64,000 nt of DNA from Nemertoderma westbladi (lineage: Eukaryota > Xenacoelomorpha > Nemertodermatida > Nemertodermatidae). Below the pieces are notes generated by a model. That model saw only the letters and a program-made list of their open reading frames with translations. It had not been told where the DNA came from and did no database searches. Location: the NCBI GenBank assembly GCA_032718475.1, contig JAUCBJ010007705.1, positions 1-64,000 of the forward strand, given 5' to 3'. A program made the translations under genes and the position numbers. The number at the start of each line of letters is the position of its first letter. The first letter of the stretch is position 1. Shown piece after piece: positions 52,660-62,460 of this stretch.

Positions 52660-52946
52660 TGTGGGATCATCCATTCAATTAGCTAATCAAATTTATACAG
52701 TAGATATTAATATTGAATGAACGACATTCAAACTTCCTTAGCTCAATGTACGTGCGTGCAATATGAGTATCAGCTGGTTGCACTATTCCATTGGTATTTC
52801 GTGCGTACTATATATCATCTTTGGCAAGATATTATATAGACATTAAATAACATTTAATCAATATACGACTAAATAAATCTTTTCGATAATTGCATTAATT
52901 GCACTTTTATTAAGCTACATATATTCCTGCTGTTGATACCGCTACA
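52660..52946 (+). repeat. Gypsy 3' LTR
   Basis: 287 bp, nearly identical to the 5' LTR. A GGTGGAGGG purine tract just upstream (52646-52655) is a likely polypurine tract. Confidence 0.85.
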
Positions 52947-52996
52947 ACGTAACGGCACTTATTGGGATATATATATATGTATATACGCGTAATATA

Positions 52997-55900
52997 ATGG
53001 AGAGGGATATTAGAGCGCAGCCGCGCAGAGGATTTACTGCCAGAGAGGAGGCGGAGCTACCATTCGCGCGACCAGGATGTAAAGACTCTAACGTTTACTA
53101 CCATGGGCGGTCCGTGATGGAGCTGAATGGGAAGTATAAGCCGAGTTATGATAAAGAATTACGGAGAGAAAGAATGAGAGCGTTGGGGGACCGGATGGAA
53201 GTTTTGCGGAAAGAGTATCGCACGCGGTATCCCTACGACTTTGCTTTGGACGTGTGTGACATTAGCGCAGATCCGGACGAGGAAATCGCACGACTATACC
53301 ATATGAATATGTATTTACGACATGAGGAGCCTCTACCTGCAGTCCGAGACCAGTTCGACGGAATGCATCTGTATCGGAGGACTCGAGGCGAGGATCAGGA
53401 GACGCCGAAAGTCTTCAGGGTATACAAGCTCTTCTACAAGTGTGGTGAATGCATGAATAAACAGGACGTGGCGATTCCCGACCGACTAGACGAGCAACAT
53501 CCGGAACCGATATTAACGCGATGTCCAGCTCACCAATTCCTTAGATACAACGAGGGAGGTTACCCGATGAGCAACCCGATGATCAGTATCGACTTCAGCG
53601 GAAAGCGACCTCCGAGACCCATTACGCCGACCGTTACGACATTAGATCCGTATACGGAGATTAAACCCTGTTCGACACCCAGTTTGATAGAGATGGCAGC
53701 GGCCATTTCGCTGTACCGAGCCTACAAGGATCTAGAGGCGCGGCGCGAAGCGGCGCGGGACTCGGGTACCAAACCCGCGGGTTTGGAGCTCTCGAGTCCC
53801 TGGACTGCGTTTACTTCACCTCACCGAGTGAGAAGCCTCACGCCTGAGCATCAGGACGACATAGACGCGTTGCGGCAGGAGGAGCGAGCGGCGAAGGCGA
53901 AAGAGTTATTCGAGAACAGGATAGCAGAGTATAATAAGACCGCGGATAGACATCAAGAGGAGACGAGGAGAGTGACCGGATTTGTTCCACAGGTCGTATC
54001 TCAACCCGGACCGGTGTATTATTCCGACGGCACCAAACCTGCGATATTAGTAGATCATCCGGAGTCGCGAGAAGCGATACGATTCTTGCCGATGGTAAGA
54101 ATGGCGGACCATTGGAACGTTGACTGTCTACGGGAAGTTTTATGCGCGAAGTTCTTGCGTGATGTCCCAATGCAGATCACAGATTATGACACTTTGGACA
54201 AGATTGGAGCTCCGGGGAAGGAGAGTAAGTTATTCGGATGGTTGGATAAGTACATCAAGGTATGGGTCGCGGTGGCTACATTCCCAGACGACGAGGAAGT
54301 AGACCAGACGTGGCTGAGGAGGAAGGGTTCTTATACCCGATATGATGACCACAAGGCGATCGAGCGCATGTGGACCCCATCAGATGAGATTCAGCGTCAG
54401 TGGAGGAAAACGGAGGAATCACTGCAGGATTGGAGAGTGATGTTCTACGACAATGAAGGAGGGTCCCATCAGGAATGCTTGACTAGCAAGTGTATTCAAA
54501 TTCGTGCGGCCGATGGTGTGACTCATGTGTTTATGCGTGTGAGGGCGGATAGAGAGAGACCGGAGCCCATCATAACGACACAATATCGGAAAGGGAAGGA
54601 TCCTAGGGAACAGATTTTGGAGGTATGCAGGCGAGGAGGTATGCACGGAGCGGAGCGTATCGACGCCAGGATGTTACCCAAGAAAGTTAGAGAGGCTATT
54701 CTCAACCAAGATTACGTCAAGGTGGGATCGGGAGTACAGAGTGATTTGGAGAGCAACTTCAACGCCATGACTGATCTGGAAGATAGATTGCCGAGACCGT
54801 TTGTCGACACCAAGCTATTGTTGCTATGGGCACAGGATATTGGAATTTATAGAGAGTATCCCAACTCTGCCAAGACTGGTATGGGCTTTATAGCACACTT
54901 GTTGTATAATTGGGACTTTAAGTTAAAGACGCAGAAGAAGTATGAGGAGGCGTATGGCGAATACAACACGCCACCGGGAGCGGAGTTCAAATCCCACTTC
55001 AAGCGGCAAGCGTTAGTGTATTGGAACATTTGCGCGCCACCCCGTGCGTCGCTACAATATTATTTGGTGCTTGAGTCGAACACGGTGACTTGTTTATTAG
55101 CGGATATCGTTGCGCGAGTTTTGAAGCGTCATCCATTGGTATTCGGAGGAGATCAATACGTTCGCTCGAAAGGGGGAATCCAATCCGACGTGATGAAGCG
55201 TTTTTTAACCCCGTTCTTCAACCAATCGTTAGAGAATACGTCGATGGTGAGGAGAGGATTAGCGATATTCGAAGGAGTATATCGACAGAACATCGGAGAT
55301 TTGGGAGACCGACCGTCGATGGAATATCCGACGCCAGAAGCTTTGGAGAAGTGGTTCGGGAATCAAACCCGCGGGTTTGGTACTCCCTTCCACTCGGAGG
55401 CTGATAGACCTGTTAAGGAGGGCTGGCCGGAGACGTTAGTAGAGGTGTTCGGAGTAGATCTTCCGGTGGAGAAGACATATCCGAAACGAACGCGGGAGGA
55501 AATATTGGAGATAGAGGACAAGGGCGAGGATGTTTACTTTGTTCCGGATCGACAACCGTTGACCGGAGAGGACGATATCGTATTAGACATTGGGAAGGAA
55601 GGAAGTGCGAAACCGATTGGAGACCTCATATACGAGAGGGCCTGGTTTCCACAAGCGTGTAGGTGCAAATTGTGCGGCAGCACAAGGCACAATCTAAAGT
55701 CGTGCGACGCGGTAATAGAGGCGGCGCATAAGGTCTGTCGTTGGTGCAATGAGACCGACCATTCGTTTCACACGTGCACCGTCTTCATTTCTCAATGTGG
55801 ATATTGTGGAGTAAAAGGACACCGTAGCGCGAGATGTCAGCTGCGAGATGATTCCTTTCAAAACCATAGCGCTAACCTACTTCGGGAGATGTTAGATAAG

Positions 55901-56704
55901 TGGGAGGGTGTGGCCGATTACCATATTCAAGCGCAGATGCGTTGGTTACCATTTAAAGCGGGATATGGGTTTTGGGCGGTAGACCCATCGCATGTTGCGT
56001 ACGAGCCATATCTTCAATCGCTACCACAATATCAGGAGCTCATCCTAACTGCTCAAGACCTTCCACAGAACACTGGAGTTATCGTAGTCCGAGAATACTT
56101 CAGACAATTGAACATGGACAATAAGTACACATGGAACTTCGTTGCTATTTGCGATCGCATCACGAAGGGTGTATTTACGGAGACTAGAAAGGTGGTACGC
56201 GCGCGAGGTGATTGGAGGATGGCGGCTATACAATACCGCAACGAATTCTTGTTGACTCATGTGCCAGTGGGTTCATTGACCGCCGAGAGGATACAGGAAC
56301 AAAGGATCGCAGCGACCACAGCGACGACCGCTGGAGCTCAAGGCTCGCGGAAAGAACCAGGAGGAGGGGTCCAAGACAAGCGTCAAGTCAAGGACGATCA
56401 CTATCATTCAATTATAGAAGCTCAACGATTGCAGCGCAAGGCGCAGGGAGTGTCGGAGAAGGCGCGAGCGCAACTGCATAAGGAAGAGTTGGCGGAAGCG
56501 ACCACGGGAGCGCGACAATTGGGACGAGGCCGAGGGAGAAGTTCGAGCCGAGAATCTGTCGGGGCTCAGGGAACATCGTCGCCGGTTCCGGGGAGTGACG
56601 CCTCACGGACGCCGTCAACGGAGTCGACTGGAGGTAGATTAGTGTATCTGGGAAGGGGGCGGAAGAGAGGAGCGAGCCCAAAGAACCCAGGAGCGGGTCG
56701 ATAA
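52997..56704 (+). CDS. Giant element third ORF: DEDDy-like exonuclease plus three zinc knuckles
   Basis: 1235 codons from ATG at 52997. The N-terminal 470 residues are not recognised; they include a Cys pair region (YKCGEC ... RCPAH). Residues about 480-710 resemble an RNase D-type DEDDy 3'-5' exonuclease: Exo I VMFYDNEGG (D485, E487), Exo II KVGSGVQSDLE (D583), then FVDTKLLLLWAQDIG and GMGFIAHLLYNWDFKLK, and Exo III LQYYLVLES, where Tyr689 is followed by Glu693 in place of Asp. Residues 890-947 hold three consecutive CX2CX4HX4C knuckles. The C-terminus is basic and Gly/Arg/Ser-rich (RGRGRSSSRES). It is intact, while gag-pol is not. DEDDy third ORFs are known in bdelloid rotifer LTR elements; equivalence is inference. 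Confidence 0.75.
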   Translation: MERDIRAQPRRGFTAREEAELPFARPGCKDSNVYYHGRSVMELNGKYKPSYDKELRRERMRALGDRMEVLRKEYRTRYPYDFALDVCDISADPDEEIARLYHMNMYLRHEEPLPAVRDQFDGMHLYRRTRGEDQETPKVFRVYKLFYKCGECMNKQDVAIPDRLDEQHPEPILTRCPAHQFLRYNEGGYPMSNPMISIDFSGKRPPRPITPTVTTLDPYTEIKPCSTPSLIEMAAAISLYRAYKDLEARREAARDSGTKPAGLELSSPWTAFTSPHRVRSLTPEHQDDIDALRQEERAAKAKELFENRIAEYNKTADRHQEETRRVTGFVPQVVSQPGPVYYSDGTKPAILVDHPESREAIRFLPMVRMADHWNVDCLREVLCAKFLRDVPMQITDYDTLDKIGAPGKESKLFGWLDKYIKVWVAVATFPDDEEVDQTWLRRKGSYTRYDDHKAIERMWTPSDEIQRQWRKTEESLQDWRVMFYDNEGGSHQECLTSKCIQIRAADGVTHVFMRVRADRERPEPIITTQYRKGKDPREQILEVCRRGGMHGAERIDARMLPKKVREAILNQDYVKVGSGVQSDLESNFNAMTDLEDRLPRPFVDTKLLLLWAQDIGIYREYPNSAKTGMGFIAHLLYNWDFKLKTQKKYEEAYGEYNTPPGAEFKSHFKRQALVYWNICAPPRASLQYYLVLESNTVTCLLADIVARVLKRHPLVFGGDQYVRSKGGIQSDVMKRFLTPFFNQSLENTSMVRRGLAIFEGVYRQNIGDLGDRPSMEYPTPEALEKWFGNQTRGFGTPFHSEADRPVKEGWPETLVEVFGVDLPVEKTYPKRTREEILEIEDKGEDVYFVPDRQPLTGEDDIVLDIGKEGSAKPIGDLIYERAWFPQACRCKLCGSTRHNLKSCDAVIEAAHKVCRWCNETDHSFHTCTVFISQCGYCGVKGHRSARCQLRDDSFQNHSANLLREMLDKWEGVADYHIQAQMRWLPFKAGYGFWAVDPSHVAYEPYLQSLPQYQELILTAQDLPQNTGVIVVREYFRQLNMDNKYTWNFVAICDRITKGVFTETRKVVRARGDWRMAAIQYRNEFLLTHVPVGSLTAERIQEQRIAATTATTAGAQGSRKEPGGGVQDKRQVKDDHYHSIIEAQRLQRKAQGVSEKARAQLHKEELAEATTGARQLGRGRGRSSSRESVGAQGTSSPVPGSDASRTPSTESTGGRLVYLGRGRKRGASPKNPGAGR

Positions 56705-57194
56705 TACATTATGGCACAGGGCGACAGACTCTAGATATATACATCATCGTCGCTCTGATGTATATTGTAGCATTTGAAAATCTTCGACTAGACTCATATA
56801 CACTAGTTGAGTTATTTGAATTTATATTATGAAAGAGGCGAAGGAAGTGATTGGGGAGACAAACCTGCGGGTTTGGCTTACTCCTTTCACTTGCCCTAGC
56901 AAAATTTTTATATTTGATTTTGTATGTAGTAATCATTATGTAGTAAGAATGAACGAGAAACAATATTTTGTAAATTTAATTTGTATGTAATAATCGTTAA
57001 ACAGTGAGAGAGATAATATTTTGTAAATTTAATTTGTATGTAATTCATTATGCAATATCTATGGCAATATTTTGTAAATAGTAGAATTATTATGTTATTT
57101 AGATTGGTTGGAAGAAATTTATTTTGTTTTGTATACATCACCTTATACTCTTCTACAATTGGAGGGAAACATTATATGATTTCCCTTGGAGCGG
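56705..57194 (+). other. 3' spacer of the giant element
   Basis: AT-rich, with one dispersed palindrome (56860-56876), repeated ATATTTTGTAAATTTAATTTG segments at 56960-57075, and a purine tract GGAGGGAAA near 57161 and TTGGAGCGG directly before the LTR as polypurine tract candidates. Confidence 0.5.
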
Positions 57195-59405
57195 TGTTAC
57201 GGTATATGGCGCTGTATCCACAGTATTAGTCCATTATGCAGTATTAGTCCATTATGCAGTATGCAGTATTAGTCCATTATGCAGTATGCAGTATTAGTCC
57301 GTTATACTGTACGTAATATTAGTCCGTTGTGCAGTATAATTATTTAGATAAGGCGCAGTGTGGTGACATTTAGGTAAGGAAGTTAAAACGCCCATATATT
57401 TTGCATCCATTCATTTGTATAGTATGTAGCCCTACCTACGTAATTTTGTATTAGGATATATGTAGATAGTTCCAGGGTAGCGAGTTTACTCGGACCCTGG
57501 ATTTTGTGCTTGCTGATATTAGTTTGATAGGGCTAGCATATAGGGACGCTGTCCTGGCCATTCAGCAGCCAGAGACGTGATCCATTACCATATATGGTAA
57601 TAATTTGAGGGCATAGGGCTACAATCCGGCCTCCTTATTGGATTAACTGCTTCCAGGTTGGTCTAATGCTAGCATGGACTGGAGAGCCAATAGGAGAGCG
57701 ATTGAGTCACCCTATTGCATCATCCCACCCGGATCACCTATAAATTGGCGGTGTGCCGGTAGAGCCTGTTCGATCTGTTCAACCTGTTACGTTACAATTT
57801 ACTTGCTGAGCTGTCTCTAATTTGTATTAGGATATCGTACTTTCTGCAATTTGCTAATTTGATTAATTTCGTGAGATGATTTGCTAGTGCGATTACTTTG
57901 CTTGTGTTTCTCAATAATTCCTTCGATTACTGCAAATTACAATCGAACTATGATTTCTACCTTTGATTGATGGTTCTATGTGATTCCTTTCTGCGCAATA
58001 ATCCCAAGGGATTCCTGAGACTGTCAGACTTTGTGATTTGCATGCGCCGCTACGGTAGCTATTAGCGTAATGGAGGGCTAAGGCGCCAGCGGGCGGTGGG
58101 CACATCGGGGGGTTGGGCGACTAAGGGAGAGCGGAGGATTCAAAGCGAGCAACGCTGGCGTGGGGTCACCGTTGCGGTCGGGAAGTTAACGTCGTGGTAC
58201 GCAGACCAATCGCCGGTACAGTAGTTAGGGGGCTGATGATCCAGGTTTCGTCTCTATTTAGTATTAGGGGGGCGGGAATCAGGTTAGTTAGGAGTCCTAT
58301 ATGTACCCGGGAGAGGCCTGCACGTATCAAAACGTTTCGAGCGTTGAGCGTATAGTACGAATAGTGAGTCGCATAATTGTGAGCTATACAGTAGTTAACT
58401 GCATAATTGCGAACTGTGATTGCTGACGCTGATTGGTGTGTTACTCAAGTGTGCCTATGATTGTGAATGTTTAGGTAGGCGCTCTTTCTCTTTGATTGAT
58501 TTCTATTTCTTAGTTACAACAATTAGTTACTGATTAGGTCAAAGTAATATGGCAATTTAGGCTATTACTAGCGAAACCTGTTGCGTGATAAATTAGAATT
58601 ACGTATTCTGGAACTCTTAGTAATTAGTACGCTGTTAAATATTTGTGACTGTAATTGATTAGCAAAATTAAGAATTAGTACGCAGCATAGCGGAGAGTAG
58701 CTAAAGTAATAATTAGAGTACTGTAAACTATTCACGCTGAGCGGTTATTTGTATTAGTGGGCAATCAGCTAGAACGCACTATTCGGCACGCACGAAACGC
58801 TAGTGATTTGCTGGCCTAAAGCCAGCTGCAGGCAATTTTAGACCCGGAGTGGTACTATCCACGAGAGACAATTACTGTACCATTTTTGATATTTTAAATA
58901 TTCTCGCATTCACACATTACGTTAGAGAAACCCCAGTATTCGCGATTAGAAAGACGTAGGTAATAGCGTGCTTTAATAAGTGATAGAATTAGGCGTAAGA
59001 ATACTCTGAGTGCAAGGCCTCTCGCACTCGTCTTAAGTAAGCTTAGGGAGCCGACTCGGGTTTATTGTTTTGGTTATTCCCGCGTGGCTCATAGATTCGA
59101 ACAGTTAGCTCTCTATTGAGCAATCGGTAGAGAAAGGAACAAGCGATTTTGCAGGAGTTGTGTAAATTTAGTAAATATATTAGCGGACGGCAGATTAGCG
59201 CCATCTAACGGTAAGTAGCGGTTTTGTATTTAGCAACCCTTACAATTTAGTAATATCACGCTCCTGAGCCCCTTTACTTAACAGTAGAGCAGTCTTTGTG
59301 TCTTATTGGTTAGACGAGAACTTATTAGGTTGGCAGAAGGATATTAACGGGTATTGGTCTGTTCAACAGTTCTGCTGTTAGTATAGAGGTCGCGGTTGTT
59401 TATCA
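57195..59405 (+). repeat. 3' LTR of the giant BEL/Pao element
   Basis: 2211 bp, same length as the 5' LTR and nearly identical. Flanked by CTACT on the right, matching the left flank of the element. Confidence 0.9.
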
Positions 59406-61132
59406 CTACTTATCATATCATTTACATAGCATACAAAAAGCAGAGGACCTAATATACTACCTTGCGGTACACCACAGGTAATCTCTTGTACAGTAGACTG
59501 CGATTTGCTAATGTCTACAGTTTGACCTCTGCCTGACAGGTAGGACTTGAACCAGTCTATAGAACCTACACCCATCAGGCCTAACTTACCAAGCAGAATT
59601 TCAATATCTACAGTATCGATAGCCTTTTGTAGGTCCAACATTACCATACCAGTATATAAACCCTTGCGTTATTACATCTAATTGTATCAGTTAAGTTAAT
59701 AAGGCAGGTGTCTGTAGAATATGATTTACGAAAACCGGACTGAAGTTCATAGATCAGATTTAGCCTACTAAGATGTGCCTCCAGCTGTAGAAAAACAGAA
59801 CGTTCTAGAATTTTAGATACAATACTTAAGATACTAACAGGTCTGTAATTACAGGGTTCTACTTTACTATTCTTTTTATACAGAGGAACAACCTTAGCTA
59901 ATTTCAGTTCGTCTGGTACTACATTATCTACAATAGAGTAATTAATAATAAAAGTAATAGGCACTTTAAGTACTTCAGCACCATCCTTAAGAAAACGGGC
60001 AGGTATTAGATCTAGACCGGTACTTTTTGAGGCTGAGAGGCTGAGTAGATTTTGAAAAACGAAATCCTCAGAAACGGGGTTTAAAAATAACTTTTCTGAA
60101 TTTTGTAACTTTTCTAAATAAAAATTATTTAGAGTTTCGGACCCTATACTATATTTATTACTTGATAACGGTAATTTCTTAACTAAATTAGAGGCAACAT
60201 TAGTAAAATAATTATTAAATAAATTACTAACTAGAGTATGATCATGAATCAGCTCACCGTTATCTTGCAGAACAATATTCGATTTAGATTTAAGGTTTTT
60301 ATAACCTAAAGATTTTAGTGTAGACCATAGACTTTTAGGATTATCTTTATTCTCACTTATTTTGTTGTACAAATATTCAGATTCAGCTTTTTTTTATTTC
60401 CCGTTGGACAAGGTTTCTATATTTACAGTAATTATTATAATCAGCTAAAACACGATATTTCCTAAATTTATACAAATAGTATCTCTTTCTCTGATATTAC
60501 TAAGAATACCCGAGGTCATCCAGGGCTCAGTGCGTTGTTTAAGACTAATTTCTTTAATTGGTGCTACAGTATTAAGTGCCTTTAGAAATATATCTTTAAA
60601 AACAGTGTAAGGCAAGGTTAATGTCAGCGGCCTTAAAACAGGGTTCCCAGTCAGAATTAACTAACAAACTTAAAAAGCGTTCCTTGCTGTAATTTTTCAT
60701 AGACCTAACTGTTGCTGTTTTATGATCCCCGAAAAAAGATTTTTGTGTCTTTCTTGTGCAAAAAACTATAAAATGATCGCTTAGACCTATAGGTAAAACC
60801 CCAGATTGAGAAATAATATCGGTATTATTACAAAGGATGTGATCTAGTAAAGTAGAAGTTTTACTGGTAATTCTGGTAGAATATCGAATAATTTGTTTTA
60901 AACCAAACAAATTTAAAATACTTTGGTACTGTTTACAGATGGGGGATGCTTTGTGATGGTAACAGATATTAAAATCACCTAAGGAATATATTTCACAGTC
61001 TGACCTAAGATTACATATATTGTATTTTCAAAATTTTGCAAAAAAACTGATTGTTTAGGGGGCCGATATAAAGTCCCGATTAAAATAGGTTTAGTTTTAG
61101 GAAGTAAAAGTTCCACGAGTAAAACTTCATGC
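59406..61132 (-). mobile_element. LINE D, 5' half
   Basis: The minus strand encodes, from 5' to 3', an AP-like endonuclease end (IGTLYRPPKQSV, SLGDFNICYHH-like, TLLDHILCN, GLSDHFIVF), the linker, then RT ([80 protein letters not shown]). The coding is broken by several stops and frameshifts (60372-60596, 59641). The last codons before the giant element join those at 35741, confirming one split LINE. It is the oldest-looking LINE in the window. Confidence 0.8.
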
Positions 61133-61266
61133 TTTTATACAAAAAGCACTGACAGAATAGAATGCACAGAACAATCGTTCTCGATCGAAAGGAATCTTCT
61201 ATCCAATCACAACAGCAGAAACTACATATGGGACGAGCCACATGCTAATACTGTCTAACCTGCATA

Positions 61267-61514
61267 TGGGGCGAGCCATGTGCTAGTAAACCACCACCGT
61301 ATGTATATCATTACACCGACTGACAGACTTTCTCATTTTTGTCCAACTTTCAGATTCTTTCTAATCTTTTGACAGACTACATACGTACCAAGTTTGGTTT
61401 AATTTCATCAAGGAATGACCGAGTTATTAGCGATCAAAAATTGGACGACGACAACAAACAATTTGTTAATGGTATCCCTATGATAAGGCTTAACTCACTT
61501 CATGGCTCGCCCCA
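61267..61514. mobile_element. 248-bp MITE-like element in the donor-proximal intron
   Basis: Left end TGGGGCGAGCCATG and right end CATGGCTCGCCCCA are perfect inverse complements of 14 bp. No clear target duplication. A second similar left end (TGGGACGAGCCACATG) lies just upstream near 61219-61235. Three degenerate right ends of the same type are at 1-252. It ends 25 bases from the exon 1 donor. Confidence 0.5.
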
Positions 61515-61538
61515 CAATAATGAGTATGATTTAATTAC

Positions 61539-61826
61539 CTGGCAGGATATTTCGTCCATTGGCCATCCACTGTACCAGCCAGCCCATGAAGCTATTGGTA
61601 TAATATAAAGACAAACCAAGGAGTCTGCCACTGAAAGGTTAATTATAAATCGATATGTGACACCATTTCTGAGACGTTTCGACTTTATGATAGCTATTAT
61701 TGTGAGTACGTTACCTGGCAAGCCCGTTATTATTGCCAATACAGATATGATAGTGGTCATCACTAACTCCCAGGTTGGTTGGCTTGGTGCGAGAGGATTA
61801 TACTCAGACTCACCGATGTTAGACAT
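61539..61826 (-). CDS. GPCR exon 1: N-terminus, TM1, TM2, start of TM3
   Basis: The exon encodes 96 residues from ATG at 61826 (MSNIGES). An in-frame extension of four residues upstream uses TTG and is rejected as the start. TM1 (about residues 22-47) contains the GNV motif with N39 at position 1.50. TM2 (about 58-83) contains NLSVADSL with D68 at position 2.50, the sodium-site aspartate. An extracellular loop 1 with W84 and W88 follows, and C95 is the TM3 cysteine that normally forms a disulfide with loop 2. The donor lies at 61538/61537 after the CAG codon, phase 0. The short N-terminus has no signal peptide or N-glycosylation sequon, which is common in class A receptors. A short inverted-repeat element ends only about 25 bases inside the intron. 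Confidence 0.85.
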
Positions 61827-61839
61827 TACAAATATCAAC

Positions 61840-62180
61840 TAGTCTATTGTTCATATGTTATTCAAAAGATCATGAGGTTTATGTAGAAAGAATTCTTAAA
61901 ATTTTTAAATTCCAATGAACAGTATTACTGTGAACATTACATACAGTAGTAGTGAACGGTTTAATGGTCCATTTAGCCTTTAATTTCCGCCATATAATCA
62001 TATTTTGCACACTACAGTATAATATAATGTATTACAATCACGACAAACTGTAATATTAATATAATTAGTATAATTTTTGCACATACTAATTAAATATAAC
62101 ATAACACTTACTAAAATTATTATTTCGAATTAATTATTCGAGTAAACTTTTAAAACTGCTTCAATAAATTTACATAGTAG
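61840..62180. promoter_or_regulatory. Region upstream of GPCR exon 1
   Basis: AT-rich sequence 5' of the receptor start codon. It likely includes 5' UTR or promoter, but no TATA box, initiator or upstream exon could be assigned. Confidence 0.3.
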
Positions 62181-62185
62181 TAGAG

Positions 62186-62460
62186 GTACGTACCGGTACC
62201 GGTCTATGTACCGGTACCGGTGTACTTCCCGGTACTGGTGTACGTACTGGTACCGGTGTACTTCCCGGTACCGGTGTACGTACCGGTACCGGTGTATGTA
62301 CCGGTACCGGTGTACGTACCGGTAGCGGTGTATGTACCGGTACCGGTGTACGTACTGGTACTGGTGTACTGTACATTTAGTAGTAGAGGTACGTACCGGT
62401 ACCGGTGTACTGTACGTTTAGTAGTAGAGGTACGTACCGGTACCGGTGTACTGTACGTTT
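62186..62460. repeat. CCGGTACCGGTGTACGTA minisatellite
   Basis: Tandem variants of GTACCGGTACCGGTGTAC with spacers of 18-24 bp; a longer unit with TTTAGTAGTAGAGG appears at the right end. Units are palindromic (GGTACCGGTACC). It produces apparent open frames on both strands (PVPVRTPVPV) that are not genes. It lies about 350 bp upstream of the receptor start codon. Confidence 0.85.

Larger units (their letters stand above)
48379..52946 (+). mobile_element. Gypsy LTR retrotransposon, complete, nested
   Basis: LTRs of 287 bp (48379-48665 and 52660-52946), beginning TGTGGGATC and ending GCTACA. Only one difference between them was noticed (GCG versus GCA in ATAATTGCrTTAATTG). The target duplication is ACGT (48375-48378 and 52947-52950). 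Internal region carries gag and pol. It was inserted after the giant element. The clade was not assigned. Confidence 0.9.
35742..59405 (+). mobile_element. Giant BEL/Pao LTR retrotransposon, 23.66 kb with nested Gypsy
   Basis: Two direct LTRs of 2211 bp each (35742-37952 and 57195-59405) start TG and end CA, flanked by the duplication CTACT (35737-35741 and 59406-59410). I noticed only two differences between the LTRs (36993 G versus 58446 C; 37305 C versus 58758 T). Internal order: 1.24 kb leader, gag (39189), protease-RT, RNase H-integrase (to 47659), spacer with nested Gypsy (48379-52946), a third ORF (52997-56704), 3' spacer, LTR. Without the Gypsy it is about 19 kb, much longer than usual BEL/Pao elements. 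It interrupts LINE D. Gag-pol carries a stop and a frameshift, so this copy is probably not autonomous. Confidence 0.9.
1344..61826 (-). other. Class A GPCR gene, three coding exons, about 60.5 kb
   Basis: This is the transcription unit inferred from three same-strand exons that join in phase 0 into a 320-residue seven-transmembrane receptor. The strongest proof of joining is spacing: the conserved Cys at the top of TM3 is the second-last residue of exon 1 (C95), and the conserved Arg at the base of TM3 (R120) lies in exon 2 exactly 25 residues later, as class A numbering (3.25 to 3.50) requires. Splice sites are canonical: CAG|GTAATT donor after exon 1, TTTCAG acceptor before exon 2, CAG|GTAAGA donor after exon 2, and a pyrimidine-rich tract ending TTGCAG before exon 3. 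Introns are about 30.4 kb and 29.1 kb and are packed with transposons. Ligand class cannot be assigned; general appearance suggests an orphan of the melatonin or amine-receptor-like type. UTR exons were not identified. Confidence 0.85.
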
